Of a stretch of DNA of 36,386 nucleotides, positions 1 through 8,517 are shown piece after piece. The stretch is taken from assembly GCA_035995725.1 (NCBI GenBank), contig DASYKE010000034.1, positions 1 to 36,386 on the forward strand, read 5' to 3'. Every line of letters starts with the position of its first letter. The first letter of the stretch is position 1. The translations under genes were made by a program, and so were the position numbers. A model generated the notes under the pieces. The model was given only the letters and a program-made list of their open reading frames with translations. It did not search any database and was not told the origin of the DNA. Source of the stretch: JAQGLW01 sp035995725. GTDB lineage: Bacteria; Pseudomonadota; Gammaproteobacteria; Burkholderiales; Burkholderiaceae_D.

Positions 1-1028
1 CGCATCTTGCCGGCTTCTTTGGCGCCTTGCTCGCCCTTGAATGCAATGAAATCTTCGTAGGCGATCGTTTGCGCGCGGATGAAACCGCGCTCGAAGTCAG
101 TGTGAATCACGCCCGCCGCCTGCGGTGCGGTATCTCCGACATGGATAGTCCACGCACGTACTTCCTTCACGCCCGCGGTGAAATAGGTTTGCAATCCGAG
201 CAGCTTGAAGCCGGCGCGAATCAGGCGATCCAGTCCCGGTTCTTCCATGCCCATATCCGCCAGAAACTCTCCCTTGTCGGCGTCGTCCAGGTCGGCGATT
301 TCTGATTCGATGGCCGCGCAGATTGCGACCAGCGGCGCATTTTGCGCCTTGGCATAGGCGGCCAATTGGTCGAGCATCGGGTTGCCGGTAAAGCCGGTGT
401 CCGACACGTTGCCAACATACATCGCCGGTTTGGCGGTGATCAGGCACAGCGGCTTGATCAATGCCATTTCTTCCGCATCCAGCCCCATTGCACGCACCGG
501 TTTGGCTTGGTCCAGATGCGGCATGATGCGCTCCAGGATGGCAACCAGCCTAGCGGCATCCTTGTCGCCCGACCTAGCTTTTTTATTTTCGCGATGGATC
601 GCTTTTTCAACCGTTCCCATGTCGGCCAATGCCAGTTCGGTCTGGATCACTTCGATGTCGTCGAGCGGATTAATCCTGCCCGCGACGTGGATCACGTTGT
701 CGTCCTCGAAACAGCGCACTACATTGACGATTGCATCGGTTTCGCGGATGTGGGCAAGGAATTGATTGCCCAGGCCTTCGCCTTTCGACGCGCCCGCTAC
801 CAATCCGGCGATATCGACGAACTCGACGGTTGCCGGCACCACTCGTTCGGGCTTGACGATAGCCGCCAGCGCGGCCAGACGAGAGTCCGGCACTTCGACC
901 ATGCCGACGTTAGGCTCGATGGTGCAAAAGGGATAATTTTCAGCAGGGATTCCTGCTTTCGTGAGTGCATTGAAAAGCGTGGATTTGCCGACGTTGGGCA
1001 GGCCGACGATGCCGCATTTGAGACTCAT
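1..1028 (-). CDS. ychF: YchF/OLA1-family ATPase (3' end outside window)
   Basis: P-loop NTPase of the Obg/YchF group, a ribosome-associated protein that in studied members hydrolyses ATP rather than GTP and is linked to translation and oxidative-stress control. The start at 1028 gives MSLKCGIVGLPNVGKSTLFN, with the G1 loop GLPNVGKS at residues 9-16. Further on come the FCTIEPNVG switch region, the DIAGLVAGASKGEGLGN G3 segment, and the C-terminal TGS-like region ending at GEQGAKEAGKMR, where the window stops. About 342 codons are visible and the family is about 363 residues, so roughly 20 residues are missing. It is the last gene seen in the block downstream of pth, 128 bp away. A TAAAAT at 1063-1068 on this strand could be a -10 box, but no matching -35 is seen. 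There is no clear Shine-Dalgarno. Confidence 0.97.
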   Translation of the reverse strand, partial: MSLKCGIVGLPNVGKSTLFNALTKAGIPAENYPFCTIEPNVGMVEVPDSRLAALAAIVKPERVVPATVEFVDIAGLVAGASKGEGLGNQFLAHIRETDAIVNVVRCFEDDNVIHVAGRINPLDDIEVIQTELALADMGTVEKAIHRENKKARSGDKDAARLVAILERIMPHLDQAKPVRAMGLDAEEMALIKPLCLITAKPAMYVGNVSDTGFTGNPMLDQLAAYAKAQNAPLVAICAAIESEIADLDDADKGEFLADMGMEEPGLDRLIRAGFKLLGLQTYFTAGVKEVRAWTIHVGDTAPQAAGVIHTDFERGFIRAQTIAYEDFIAFKGEQGAKEAGKM

Positions 1029-1157
1029 GATGTATGCTTTACTGAACTTTGATTAACCTGCTATTTTACCGCAGCCGACAGGAAGCAATGCGATTCGACC
1101 CGGGCGCACCGGTCACCTTGCCTGCGGGATTGTTACGCCCACGTGCAAGAGTGATCG

Positions 1158-1745
1158 TCACTTCATTGTATGAAGTTGCATCATGGCCGTCTCGAATTTG
1201 CCTTCGCACAGCAGTGGAATGGCGTCGAGGCTCTTGGCAATCGCCTCGTCGATCAATGGCTGTTCTTCCTTGCGCGGCCGGTGCAATACATAATCGACTA
1301 CCGCCTGCTGCAAACCAATTATGCGCGGGTGGCCGATGCCGATTCGCAGGCGCCAGTAATCCTGCGTGCCGAGCGCGGCGGTGACATCTTTCAGGCCGTT
1401 ATGGCCGCCCGACGAGCCACCTTTCTTGATCTTGGCGGTGCCGGGCGGAAGATCGAGTTCATCATGCACGACCAGGATTTCATCGGGGGCGATTTTGTAA
1501 AAGCGCGCCAATGCGCCCACCGATTGGCCGGATCGGTTCATGTAGGTTTGCGGTTCCAGCAGCCATGTTTCCTGCCCGGCGATAACGGTTTTTGCAACCA
1601 ATGCGTTGTAACGCGATTCGCGTGACAGCGCGCCGCGGGCATGGCTGACAGCCAGCCTGTCGACCAGCCAGAAACCCGCGTTGTGGCGTGTTTGTTCGTA
1701 TTCCGGCCCGGGGTTGCCGAGGCCAACGATAAGGCGAATTGACAT
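1158..1745 (-). CDS. pth: Peptidyl-tRNA hydrolase
   Basis: Cytoplasmic esterase that releases peptides from prematurely dropped peptidyl-tRNAs, recycling tRNA. The 195-residue product matches the usual length. It opens with the family signature VGLGNPGPEYEQTRHNAGF, containing Asn11 and the catalytic His21; Asn70 lies in TYMNRSG and Asp95 in VVHDELDLPPG. A basic C-terminal half carries KIKKGGSSGGHNGLKD. It lies between rplY (upstream, separated by a terminator) and ychF, the usual rplY-pth-ychF order. No good ribosome-binding site precedes the ATG at 1745, but the start fits the conserved N-terminus exactly. Confidence 0.97.
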   Translation of the reverse strand: MSIRLIVGLGNPGPEYEQTRHNAGFWLVDRLAVSHARGALSRESRYNALVAKTVIAGQETWLLEPQTYMNRSGQSVGALARFYKIAPDEILVVHDELDLPPGTAKIKKGGSSGGHNGLKDVTAALGTQDYWRLRIGIGHPRIIGLQQAVVDYVLHRPRKEEQPLIDEAIAKSLDAIPLLCEGKFETAMMQLHTMK

Positions 1746-1816
1746 GGCGTGATGGAAATAAAATATTGATTATCCCGGATGTCGCGGCTTGCCGTCCAAT
1801 AAAGCCGCCGAATAAC

Positions 1817-1844
1817 AAAAAACCCGCCATGGCGGCGGGTTTTT
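1817..1844 (-). terminator. Rho-independent terminator after rplY
   Basis: A CCCGCC/GGCGGG stem, flanked by A6 on one side and T5 on the other, makes a short GC-rich hairpin followed by a T run on the minus strand. It lies 28 bases after the rplY stop and before pth, so it probably ends or reduces rplY transcripts. The A/T symmetry would let it act on both strands. Confidence 0.85.
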
Positions 1845-1871
1845 GATCCGGGCGAAGGTTGCGTTGCCGGA

Positions 1872-2531
1872 TTACTTCTTGTCGGCAGGAGGCGTAGCCG
1901 GTGCAGCTGCTGCGTCTGCCGCCGGTGCTGCTGCTGCCGCGGCGACTTCAGCGTCACTTTCTACCTTGCCGGCAGGGATCGACGCCGTGGCGATGGTCGG
2001 ATTGTCCTGACCGCCGTGAATAACCGGCGTGACGCCCTCAGGCAATTTGATGTCGGATAAGTGGATCGAGTTGCCGACTTCAAGATTGGCCAGATCGACT
2101 TCGATAAACTCGGGCAGATCTTTCGGCAGGCAACTGATTTCCAGGTCGGACAGAACGTGGCTGATAATGCCGCCGGACAGTTTCACGGCCGGGGAGATTT
2201 CGGCATTGACGAAGTGCAGCGGTATTTTGACGTGGATCTTCTGTTTCGCATCGACCCGCTGGAAATCGACGTGCAATACCAGTTGCTTGTATGCGTGTAC
2301 CTGGAAATCGCGCAGCAGAACGCGTTCCGCCTTGCCGTCGATTTCCATATCTAGGATCGAAGAATGGAATGTCTCTTTTTTCAGCGCGTGGTACAGCGCG
2401 TTGTGATCGAGCGTGATCTTGACGGCTGCGCCGGTGCCACCATAAATGATGCCTGGGGTTTGGCCAGCATTGCGCAGGCGGCGGCTCGCTCCGGACCCCT
2501 GCTCTTTGCGTGCGAATGCAATTACTTTCAT
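1872..2531 (-). CDS. rplY: 50S ribosomal protein L25/general stress protein Ctc
   Basis: Binds 5S rRNA in the large ribosomal subunit. The 219-residue protein is the long, two-domain Ctc/TL5 form rather than the 94-residue E. coli form. Residues 1-90 are the L25 5S-binding domain (EQGSGASRRLRNAGQTPGII near residues 10-29). Residues about 95-185 are the beta-rich TL5 C-domain (LPEFIEVDLANLEVGNSIHL). After that comes a low-complexity Ala/Pro tail ending in PPADKK. A GGAG about 8 bases before the ATG serves as Shine-Dalgarno. It follows prs in the conserved prs-rplY-pth order. The tail is not expected to matter for RNA binding. Confidence 0.96.
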   Translation of the reverse strand: MKVIAFARKEQGSGASRRLRNAGQTPGIIYGGTGAAVKITLDHNALYHALKKETFHSSILDMEIDGKAERVLLRDFQVHAYKQLVLHVDFQRVDAKQKIHVKIPLHFVNAEISPAVKLSGGIISHVLSDLEISCLPKDLPEFIEVDLANLEVGNSIHLSDIKLPEGVTPVIHGGQDNPTIATASIPAGKVESDAEVAAAAAAPAADAAAAPATPPADKK

Positions 2532-2573
2532 TTTAAAACTCCACTGTGTGCAAGACGATTCGCCTTGCGGTTA

Positions 2574-2597
2574 AAATCCCCCGCGACCAGGGGATTT
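2574..2597 (-). repeat. Perfect inverted repeat in the prs-rplY spacer
   Basis: AAATCCCC and GGGGATTT are 8-base perfect arms around an 8-base loop, 43 bases before the rplY start. It directly follows the prs terminator hairpin, so it could be a second terminator or a leader structure for rplY. Confidence 0.5.
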
Positions 2598-2623
2598 GAA
2601 AACCCGCTTCCGAAGGAACGGGC
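2598..2623 (-). terminator. Probable Rho-independent terminator after prs
   Basis: On the minus strand, CCCGTTCC pairs with GGAA-G-CGGG (one bulged G) around a TTC loop, followed by TTTTC. It lies about 90 bases after the prs stop and before rplY. Confidence 0.6.
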
Positions 2624-2714
2624 TAAATTTGTTGGCGGTAGAACATCACTTCAAGAGTGGCTCAAGATAACCCGACGCGCTGTGGCGCCTTGTAAATTCT
2701 GTCCCACAATACTC

Positions 2715-3665
2715 TTAATCGGCAAACAGCGACATCACCGAGTCGCCTTTGCTGATGCGCTTGAACGTCTCTGCCAGCAGCTCGGCGCATGATAGCTGGC
2801 GAATCTTGGGACATGCCTTGGCTGCTGCCGACAATGGAATCGTATCGGTTACAACCAATTCGTCCAGTGGCGAATTCGAAATACGCTCGACCGCCGGTCC
2901 CGACAATACAGGGTGCGTACAGTAGGCGATCACTTTTTTCGCGCCGCGTTCTTTCAGCACTTCGGCCGCCTTGGTCAGCGTGCCTGCGGTGTCGACCATA
3001 TCATCCATGATCACGCAGTTGCGGCCTTCGACTTCGCCGATGATGTTCATGACTTCCGACACGTTCGCTTTCGGGCGACGCTTGTCGATAATAGCCAGAT
3101 CGCAGTCCAGGCGCTTTGCCAGCGCCCGGGCGCGGACCACGCCGCCGACATCGGGTGACACCACCAGCAGATCGTCGTAGTTCTTGCTTACCAAGTCACC
3201 CAGCAGGATCGGCGATGCATAAATATTATCCACCGGGATGTCGAAAAATCCCTGGATCTGGTCGGCATGCAAATCCATGATCAATACGCGCTCGACGCCG
3301 GCTTCCTGCAGCATGTTGGCAACCACCTTGGCCGAAATCGCTACGCGCGCGGAGCGCGGGCGGCGGTCCTGGCGTGCATAACCGTAATATGGAATCGCAG
3401 CGGTGATGCGGCCGGCGGATGAGCGTTTCAACGCATCGACCATCAACATGATTTCCATCAGGTGGTCGTTGGTCGGCGCGCATGTCGACTGCAGCACGAA
3501 CACATCCTTGCCACGCACGTTTTCATTGATCTCGACGACCACTTCGCCATCGGAAAATTTGGAAACGACAGCCTTGCCAAGCGGGATGCCGAGCTGCTTG
3601 GCAACCCCGGCAGCCAATTCCGGATTTGCGTTACCGGTAAAAACCATCAGGTTTTCAAGTGCCAT
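2715..3665 (-). CDS. prs: Ribose-phosphate pyrophosphokinase
   Basis: Makes PRPP from ribose-5-phosphate and ATP, supplying nucleotide, histidine, tryptophan and NAD synthesis. The start at 3665 (MALENLMVFTGNANPELA) gives 316 residues, close to E. coli Prs (315), and is preceded by AGGGG at good spacing. A longer reading frame from 3713 adds 16 residues that are not family-like. Visible motifs are YGYARQDRR, the metal-binding DLHADQIQGFF, VVSPDVGG, and the PRPP-binding loop VIMDDMVDTAGTL near the C-terminal third. It follows tRNA-Gln; the long hairpin at 3699-3740 lies in its leader. Confidence 0.97.
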   Translation of the reverse strand: MALENLMVFTGNANPELAAGVAKQLGIPLGKAVVSKFSDGEVVVEINENVRGKDVFVLQSTCAPTNDHLMEIMLMVDALKRSSAGRITAAIPYYGYARQDRRPRSARVAISAKVVANMLQEAGVERVLIMDLHADQIQGFFDIPVDNIYASPILLGDLVSKNYDDLLVVSPDVGGVVRARALAKRLDCDLAIIDKRRPKANVSEVMNIIGEVEGRNCVIMDDMVDTAGTLTKAAEVLKERGAKKVIAYCTHPVLSGPAVERISNSPLDELVVTDTIPLSAAAKACPKIRQLSCAELLAETFKRISKGDSVMSLFAD

Positions 3666-3698
3666 GGGACCCCTGGATACAATCGTTAAAAGCTTGAA

Positions 3699-3740
3699 AA
3701 GCCGCCAATGCACGACTTGTCAGTCTTGCGTTGGCGGCTT
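3699..3740 (-). terminator. Large hairpin between tRNA-Gln and prs
   Basis: AAGCCGCCAA (3699-3708) and TTGGCGGCTT (3731-3740) are 10-base perfect arms. A smaller GACT/AGTC stem sits inside. On the minus strand the outer stem is followed by a short T run (CTTTTC). It lies downstream of the tRNA and about 35 bases upstream of the prs start, so it may end the tRNA transcript or act as a leader element or attenuator for prs. Confidence 0.6.
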
Positions 3741-3808
3741 GCCCGTATGCTTGCTGTTTATTTTTTAACAGACGTAATTCGCTGTTGCGACATACGCAAA
3801 GATCATAA

Positions 3809-3885
3809 TGGCAGGGGAACAAGGATTCGAACCTTGGAATGCTGGAATCAAAATCCAGTGCCTTAACCAGCTTGGCGATTCCCCT
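3809..3885 (-). tRNA. tRNA-Gln (anticodon TTG)
   Basis: A complete 77-nt cloverleaf on the minus strand. The acceptor stem AGGGGAA pairs with TTCCCCT, followed by discriminator G and an encoded CCA. The D-arm contains AGCTGGTTAAGGC. The anticodon stem is CTGGA/TCCAG with loop TTTTGAT, giving anticodon TTG (reads CAA). The T-arm is CAAGG-TTCGAAT-CCTTG. It sits between ispE and prs, as in many betaproteobacteria. Confidence 0.97.
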
Positions 3886-3915
3886 ACACAACCGGGTGCC
3901 TGCCGTCACATTTTC

Positions 3916-3944
3916 GCTAACTCCAGCGGCCAATGCAACGTCAA
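3916..3944 (-). promoter_or_regulatory. Candidate promoter for tRNA-Gln
   Basis: On the minus strand TTGACG (3939-3944) is a near-consensus -35. A poor -10, GTTAGC (3916-3921), lies 17 bases on, about 30 bases before the mature tRNA. The -10 match is weak, so this is only a candidate. Confidence 0.35.
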
Positions 3945-4018
3945 GCCAATTCTATTCTTGATCAGATGAGGACAGAGTGCTCTTCGCCTAACTCTTTCCC
4001 CATAGGCATAACTTTTTT

Positions 4019-4879
4019 TCACAAGTACGCCAGCGGATGCTGCGCAATCGCTCTGGCTTTCCATGCTTTCCAGCGACCGGGTACCTTGTCGAGTACTTCG
4101 TCAGCTTGACGTTCATGCTCGAATGGACAGAACACGCAAGCGCCGGAGCCGGTCATTCTTGCATCTCCGTACGCCGTGAGCCATTCGATCGCATCGGCGA
4201 CCGGCGGAAACAGCCTGGCGGCCACAACTTGCAAATCGTTTTTCCCAAACCCAATCGGGGCCATGGAAAAGTCAGATATTTTGACGGATTTCGTGTTCCT
4301 TGTCAATTCCGGCGCACCGAAGATAGTACCGGTCGGCACCGAAACGCCCGGCTCGACGATGACGAACCAGCGATCGGGCGTCGTGACCGGTACCAGCGCC
4401 TCGCCTATGCCTTCCGCAAAGGCGTTCCGGCCAAACAGGAAAAATGGTACGTCGGCACCCAGTTGCAGCCCCAGAGCCATCAGTTGTGCACGTGTCAGAC
4501 CGGTCTGCCACAAGTGATTAAGGGCAAGCAATGTTGTCGCCGCGTCCGACGAACCGCCCCCTAGGCCGCCACCCATCGGCAGCCGTTTGTTGATTGCGAT
4601 ATCGGCACCGAAGGTTTTTCCTGTCAACCTGGAATTGGCCTCTGCCTGCAGCAATCTGGCCGCGCGCACGGTCAGGTCGGATTCTTCCGCGACGCCTGCG
4701 AGCCCGGTGCGGCGGCGGATTACATTATCGTCGCGCACTTCAAAATCCAGCGTATCGCCGTAATCGATCAACTGAAATACCGTTTGCAGCAAATGGTAGC
4801 CGTCCGGACGCCGGCCAGTCACATGTAAAAACAGGTTGAGTTTGGCTGGTGCCGGGCAATTATTCAGCGTACGGATCAT
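4019..4879 (-). CDS. ispE: 4-diphosphocytidyl-2-C-methyl-D-erythritol kinase
   Basis: GHMP-family kinase that phosphorylates CDP-ME in the MEP (non-mevalonate) isoprenoid pathway. The product is 286 residues. The substrate-binding N-terminus PAPAKLNLFLHVTGRRPDGY includes the conserved Lys at residue 13. The ATP-binding glycine loop PMGGGLGGGSSDAA lies at 101-114, and TGSGACVF near residue 240 is the third GHMP motif. Its ATG overlaps the lolB stop by 4 bases (ATGA at 4876-4879), which implies translational coupling. It is followed by the tRNA-Gln gene. Confidence 0.97.
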   Translation of the reverse strand: MIRTLNNCPAPAKLNLFLHVTGRRPDGYHLLQTVFQLIDYGDTLDFEVRDDNVIRRRTGLAGVAEESDLTVRAARLLQAEANSRLTGKTFGADIAINKRLPMGGGLGGGSSDAATTLLALNHLWQTGLTRAQLMALGLQLGADVPFFLFGRNAFAEGIGEALVPVTTPDRWFVIVEPGVSVPTGTIFGAPELTRNTKSVKISDFSMAPIGFGKNDLQVVAARLFPPVADAIEWLTAYGDARMTGSGACVFCPFEHERQADEVLDKVPGRWKAWKARAIAQHPLAYL

Positions 4880-5556
4880 TGCGATGCTGCCGGGCCGATC
4901 GGTTCGCGCGGTTGCCAGGTATCGATGACAAGCCGGATCGCGACATCGCCCGCCTGTACGGTGTTGCGCGAAAGGTCGATGCGTTTTGGGCGATTTTGTG
5001 CGGCATCATCCTGCCAGCTTGAGTAGTGAATACGCCAGCCGTCACGCGTTGTTACGTCAGTCGTGCCGCCATACGGCGCGGCGACAAAGCGCTTGCCGTC
5101 GGCATCGGTGGCGAAACCTTGCAGCCAGTCACGCAAGCCCGAAACAGGTAATGGCCAGCCTAATGCGCCGGCGGCCAGCGCATCGACATCGGTAGCCGTG
5201 CGCGGCGCCTGTCCGGCCCGGGTCAGGGTGGATAGATTGGGCGTGATATCGATCGCGGCAATGGTCTGCCCGAGCGGAGACAGCAAGGTGACGACGGTGC
5301 GTCCAGGGCTTTGCGCCCAGGTAAAACTGCCATGGACTGCCTGATCGTTGCCGTTTTGCTGGTAACGCATCGACATCCGTCCGCCAAGATAAATCGCGTC
5401 ATGGTAGGAACGCGCTGCCTGCCGCTCGCCGGCAGGAGTACCTGCGTCCGATCCGGCTGGTGGGTTGACCGTCGCGCAACCGGCCAACAGTAACGGCATT
5501 GCGAGCAGGCCCGCGGCGCGGCGGAAGTAATGAAAAAAGGAAGTAATCCAGGCCAT
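4876..5556 (-). CDS. lolB: Outer-membrane lipoprotein LolB
   Basis: Outer-membrane acceptor that takes lipoproteins from LolA and inserts them into the outer membrane. The 226-residue product has a lipoprotein signal peptide with lipobox LLAGC and Cys27 as the predicted lipidated residue. The mature part shows the LolB pattern: a GRMSMRYQ strand, GSFTWAQSPGRTVVTLLSPLGQ, and GWPLPVSGLRDWLQG near residue 140. It is coupled to ispE by a 4-base overlap and lies 96 bases after the TPR lipoprotein gene, the usual betaproteobacterial arrangement. Confidence 0.93.
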   Translation of the reverse strand: MAWITSFFHYFRRAAGLLAMPLLLAGCATVNPPAGSDAGTPAGERQAARSYHDAIYLGGRMSMRYQQNGNDQAVHGSFTWAQSPGRTVVTLLSPLGQTIAAIDITPNLSTLTRAGQAPRTATDVDALAAGALGWPLPVSGLRDWLQGFATDADGKRFVAAPYGGTTDVTTRDGWRIHYSSWQDDAAQNRPKRIDLSRNTVQAGDVAIRLVIDTWQPREPIGPAASQ

Positions 5557-5586
5557 TTGAACGCGATAAGCAGGAGGGCAGTTTGG

Positions 5587-5612
5587 GCAAAACGGCTCTC
5601 ATTAACGAGAGC
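5587..5612 (-). terminator. Weak hairpin between TPR gene and lolB
   Basis: GCTCTC and GAGAGC pair around a 6-base loop and are followed on the minus strand by CGTTTTG. It may reduce read-through from the TPR gene into lolB. The short T run makes a full terminator doubtful. Confidence 0.4.
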
Positions 5613-5652
5613 ATTGCTGGAAATGCATTGTTTGTGCGGGGCACACTTTAAA

Positions 5653-7452
5653 TTACAAGTGCACTTGCAGCCGTGCCAATGTGTTTTTGAGCGTATCGTT
5701 TTTCGGATCCTTGATGTTGGCGTCGCGCCATAGTTTTTTCGCATCCTCCTGCTGTCCTTTGACCCATAGCACTTCGCCCAGATGCACGGCTATTTCCGCA
5801 TCAGGGCGAAGTCCATATGCCCGGCGCAGCAGGCTCTCTGCCTCCTTCAACCGGCCTAGGCGAAACTGCACCCAGCCCATGCTATCCATGATGAACGGAT
5901 CCTCCGGTGCGAGCTGGAGCGCTTTTTCGACCAGGGCGAAAGCTTCCTGCAGCCGCATGTTGCGCTCTGCCAGCGAATAGCCGAGCGCATTATAGGCATG
6001 CTGGTTATCCGGCGCGAGCCGGATAACCTTGCGCAGCGATGTTTCCATGATATCGAGCTTGTTGATCTTTTCTGCAAGCATCGCATAGTCGTACAGCAAG
6101 TCGATATTGTCTGGAAAGCGTTTAAGTCCGCCTTCCAGCACGGCCATCGCTTGCTGCGCCTGATTGGCGTCGCGCAGGATTTGCGCTTCCGCCATCAGCA
6201 GTTGTATTTGTTCCTCTTCGCCATCGCTGCTGAGTCCCTTAAGCAGCTTGCGCGCACCGGCGACATCGCCGTCCTTGGCAATCAATTGTGCGCGTTTGAG
6301 CTGCGCTTGCCGCACGCCAGGATCGATTTGATCGAGCCATTTGAGTGCGCCCTTCGTATCATTGCGTTCTTCGGCGATCTGCGCCAGGATCAGCAGCGCC
6401 TGGGTCGGATCGCGATCTTCGTCCGGATTGGCGGCCAGTACATTGAGGTAAGTTGTCAAATAAGTTTCGGCTTCCTTCAGATCCTTGCCTTGCGTGCCCA
6501 ACAGGCCGAGTGCGTAGAGAACCGTCAAATCCTGCGGCTGCTCTTTCAGCAATATCTTGAATTCGCGCTGCGCCTGGTCATACTGTTTTTGCTCGACCAG
6601 CATGCGGGCATAGGCAAGACGCACTTCGCGTGATTTGGGGTTCGCCGCCAGGAACCCGGCCAATGATTTCGCCGCTTTGTTTTTGTCCGGCGTCACTTGC
6701 GCCAGCGTCAATGCGGCCAGTTCCGAGCTTGGGTCTGCTGCCAGCGCGGCATGGGCTTCCTGGCTTGCACGCGCATTATTGCCCTGGATAAAAGCTCCCT
6801 GCGCCAACGCCAGATGTGCTTCCAGCATTGACTTGTAAGGAGCGAGCAATTCTTCAAGCAGCGAGAAGGCCTCGTTTTTGTTCTTGGCGCGTGCCAGCAA
6901 GCGCTGGATTTGCAGTATCAGCGCACCACGCATTTGCGGGCGAGCCTCTTGCAGGCGTTGCTGCAGAATTGGCAGCGCATCCGCCAGATTGTCGCTCAGC
7001 ATGACAAAGCCGAGGTAATACTGTGAAGCTTCTTCCGAGTGCGGCGCCACTTCGCGCCACAGGCGGATTGCTGCGAGCGCTTCATTGGGTTGCTTCGCAT
7101 TCAATGCAATTTCCGCCGCCCGGCGAGCTATCCGCGGGTCGCGTGTCTGTTGCGCGATGGACAGCATGGTAATGTATGCGGCTTGCCAGTTGCCGCGCTG
7201 GTCAGCGATTTCTGCGCTCAGGTATTTGACCATAAGATCTTCAGTCAGCTCGACTGAGGGCAATGGATCCTCGGTCGCCGATGCACGTGATTTGACCTTC
7301 AGATTGCGCGGTACGGGATAGCCCGATGGCTGTGCATTCGCTGCGGCCACGGTAATGGCGTCATCGTCCGCTTCGGACGGAGATTGCCGCATTCCTGTTG
7401 CACACGCAGACAACGCGGCCGACAGAGTTACAATAACGAGAACGTTTTTCAA
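5653..7452 (-). CDS. Tetratricopeptide-repeat lipoprotein
   Basis: A 599-residue TPR protein, probably periplasmic and membrane-anchored. I place the start at the TTG at 7452. It gives MKNVLVIVTLSAALSACATG, a short lipoprotein signal with lipobox LSAC, and AGGA lies 7 bases upstream. A longer frame begins at ATG 7611, but its extra 53 residues look non-coding and run into the divergent mutM region. The body is mostly helical TPR units, for example VRLAYARMLVEQKQYDQAQR, LKEAETYLTTYL, NLGYSLAERN-like and MGWVQFRLGRLKEAESLLRR. The position directly upstream of lolB is conserved in betaproteobacteria. The exact role is unknown; it may be a scaffold for envelope assembly. Confidence 0.85.
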   Translation of the reverse strand: MKNVLVIVTLSAALSACATGMRQSPSEADDDAITVAAANAQPSGYPVPRNLKVKSRASATEDPLPSVELTEDLMVKYLSAEIADQRGNWQAAYITMLSIAQQTRDPRIARRAAEIALNAKQPNEALAAIRLWREVAPHSEEASQYYLGFVMLSDNLADALPILQQRLQEARPQMRGALILQIQRLLARAKNKNEAFSLLEELLAPYKSMLEAHLALAQGAFIQGNNARASQEAHAALAADPSSELAALTLAQVTPDKNKAAKSLAGFLAANPKSREVRLAYARMLVEQKQYDQAQREFKILLKEQPQDLTVLYALGLLGTQGKDLKEAETYLTTYLNVLAANPDEDRDPTQALLILAQIAEERNDTKGALKWLDQIDPGVRQAQLKRAQLIAKDGDVAGARKLLKGLSSDGEEEQIQLLMAEAQILRDANQAQQAMAVLEGGLKRFPDNIDLLYDYAMLAEKINKLDIMETSLRKVIRLAPDNQHAYNALGYSLAERNMRLQEAFALVEKALQLAPEDPFIMDSMGWVQFRLGRLKEAESLLRRAYGLRPDAEIAVHLGEVLWVKGQQEDAKKLWRDANIKDPKNDTLKNTLARLQVHL

Positions 7453-7682
7453 TGGATGGTCCTGGCTAATCGGGCAGAATTCGATTTTACGCCCAACCGG
7501 GGATCTGTGCGCAGTCGTCTTACTGCTGTAAGTTAATGAATGCACTATCTTATCCGGACTATCCAATGATGCCTTTGTGGCTGCCAGGCTTGATGAGCGG
7601 TTTTTAACCATGGCAGAGCTGGCGGCATTATGTTTTTGTCCATTTCACATGTATCCCTGCCACCGAACAGCCTGCCTCTGCC

Positions 7683-8504
7683 ATGCCTGAATTACCGGAA
7701 GTTGAAGTTACCCGACGCGGCATTGCGCCGTATCTGGAAGGACGCGTCGTTACCGCTGTCGCGTTGCGCCACAGCGGTTTGCGCTGGCCGTTCCCCGCTG
7801 ATTTATCGCGGCGCTTGTCGGGCCGCACCATACGAAGTACCGGCCGACGCGGGAAATACCTGCTGATTCGATTCGATCATGGCACGTTGATCGTCCATCT
7901 CGGCATGTCCGGCCATCTGCGCATTTTGCCGCGCACCATGCCTCCCGAAAAACACGATCACTTCGATCTGGTGGTCGGCAATCAACTGATGCGGATGACC
8001 GATCCGCGCCGCTTCGGAGCCGTGCTCTGGCACGGGCAGGAAGACGGTGCCATCGAGGATCATTTGCTGCTTAGAGGGTTGGGGATAGAACCGCTGGAGG
8101 ACTTGTTTTCGGCGCATCTGTTGTATCGGAATACACGCAAACGCAGTTCTGCGATCAAGCAAGTGTTGCTTGCAGGAGACATTGTAGTCGGGGTCGGCAA
8201 CATATATGCATCGGAAAGCTTGTTCAGGGCGGGCATCAATCCCAATACACCTGCGCATCGTATCGGGCTTGGGCGCTATGAGAAACTGGCTCAGGCGATC
8301 CGCGACATTTTGACTGCAGCCATCGAACAAGGCGGCAGCAGCCTGAGGGATTTTATCGGTGCCGATGGACAATCCGGATATTTCCAACAGAGTTATTTTG
8401 TCTATAACCGCGGCGGACAGCCTTGCCGCATATGCGGTACCGCAGTGCGGCAGATCAGGCAGGGGCAGCGTTCGACGTTTTACTGTGTAAATTGTCAAAA
8501 ATGA
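7683..8504 (+). CDS. mutM: Formamidopyrimidine-DNA glycosylase (MutM/Fpg)
   Basis: Bifunctional DNA glycosylase/AP lyase that removes 8-oxoguanine and FaPy lesions. The 273-residue protein starts MPELPEVEV; after Met removal, Pro2 is the catalytic nucleophile and Glu3 the general acid. Lys58 in GRRGKYL is the conserved DNA-contacting lysine. The helix-two-turn-helix IVGVGNIYASE lies near residue 170. The C-terminal zinc finger has Cys248, Cys251, Cys268 and Cys271. It is divergent from the TPR gene and is followed by the dynamin-like GTPase and mutY, so both 8-oxoG repair glycosylases lie within 4 kb. No clear Shine-Dalgarno is seen. Confidence 0.97.
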   Translation: MPELPEVEVTRRGIAPYLEGRVVTAVALRHSGLRWPFPADLSRRLSGRTIRSTGRRGKYLLIRFDHGTLIVHLGMSGHLRILPRTMPPEKHDHFDLVVGNQLMRMTDPRRFGAVLWHGQEDGAIEDHLLLRGLGIEPLEDLFSAHLLYRNTRKRSSAIKQVLLAGDIVVGVGNIYASESLFRAGINPNTPAHRIGLGRYEKLAQAIRDILTAAIEQGGSSLRDFIGADGQSGYFQQSYFVYNRGGQPCRICGTAVRQIRQGQRSTFYCVNCQK

Positions 8505-8517
8505 CAGTGGGTGCTAG

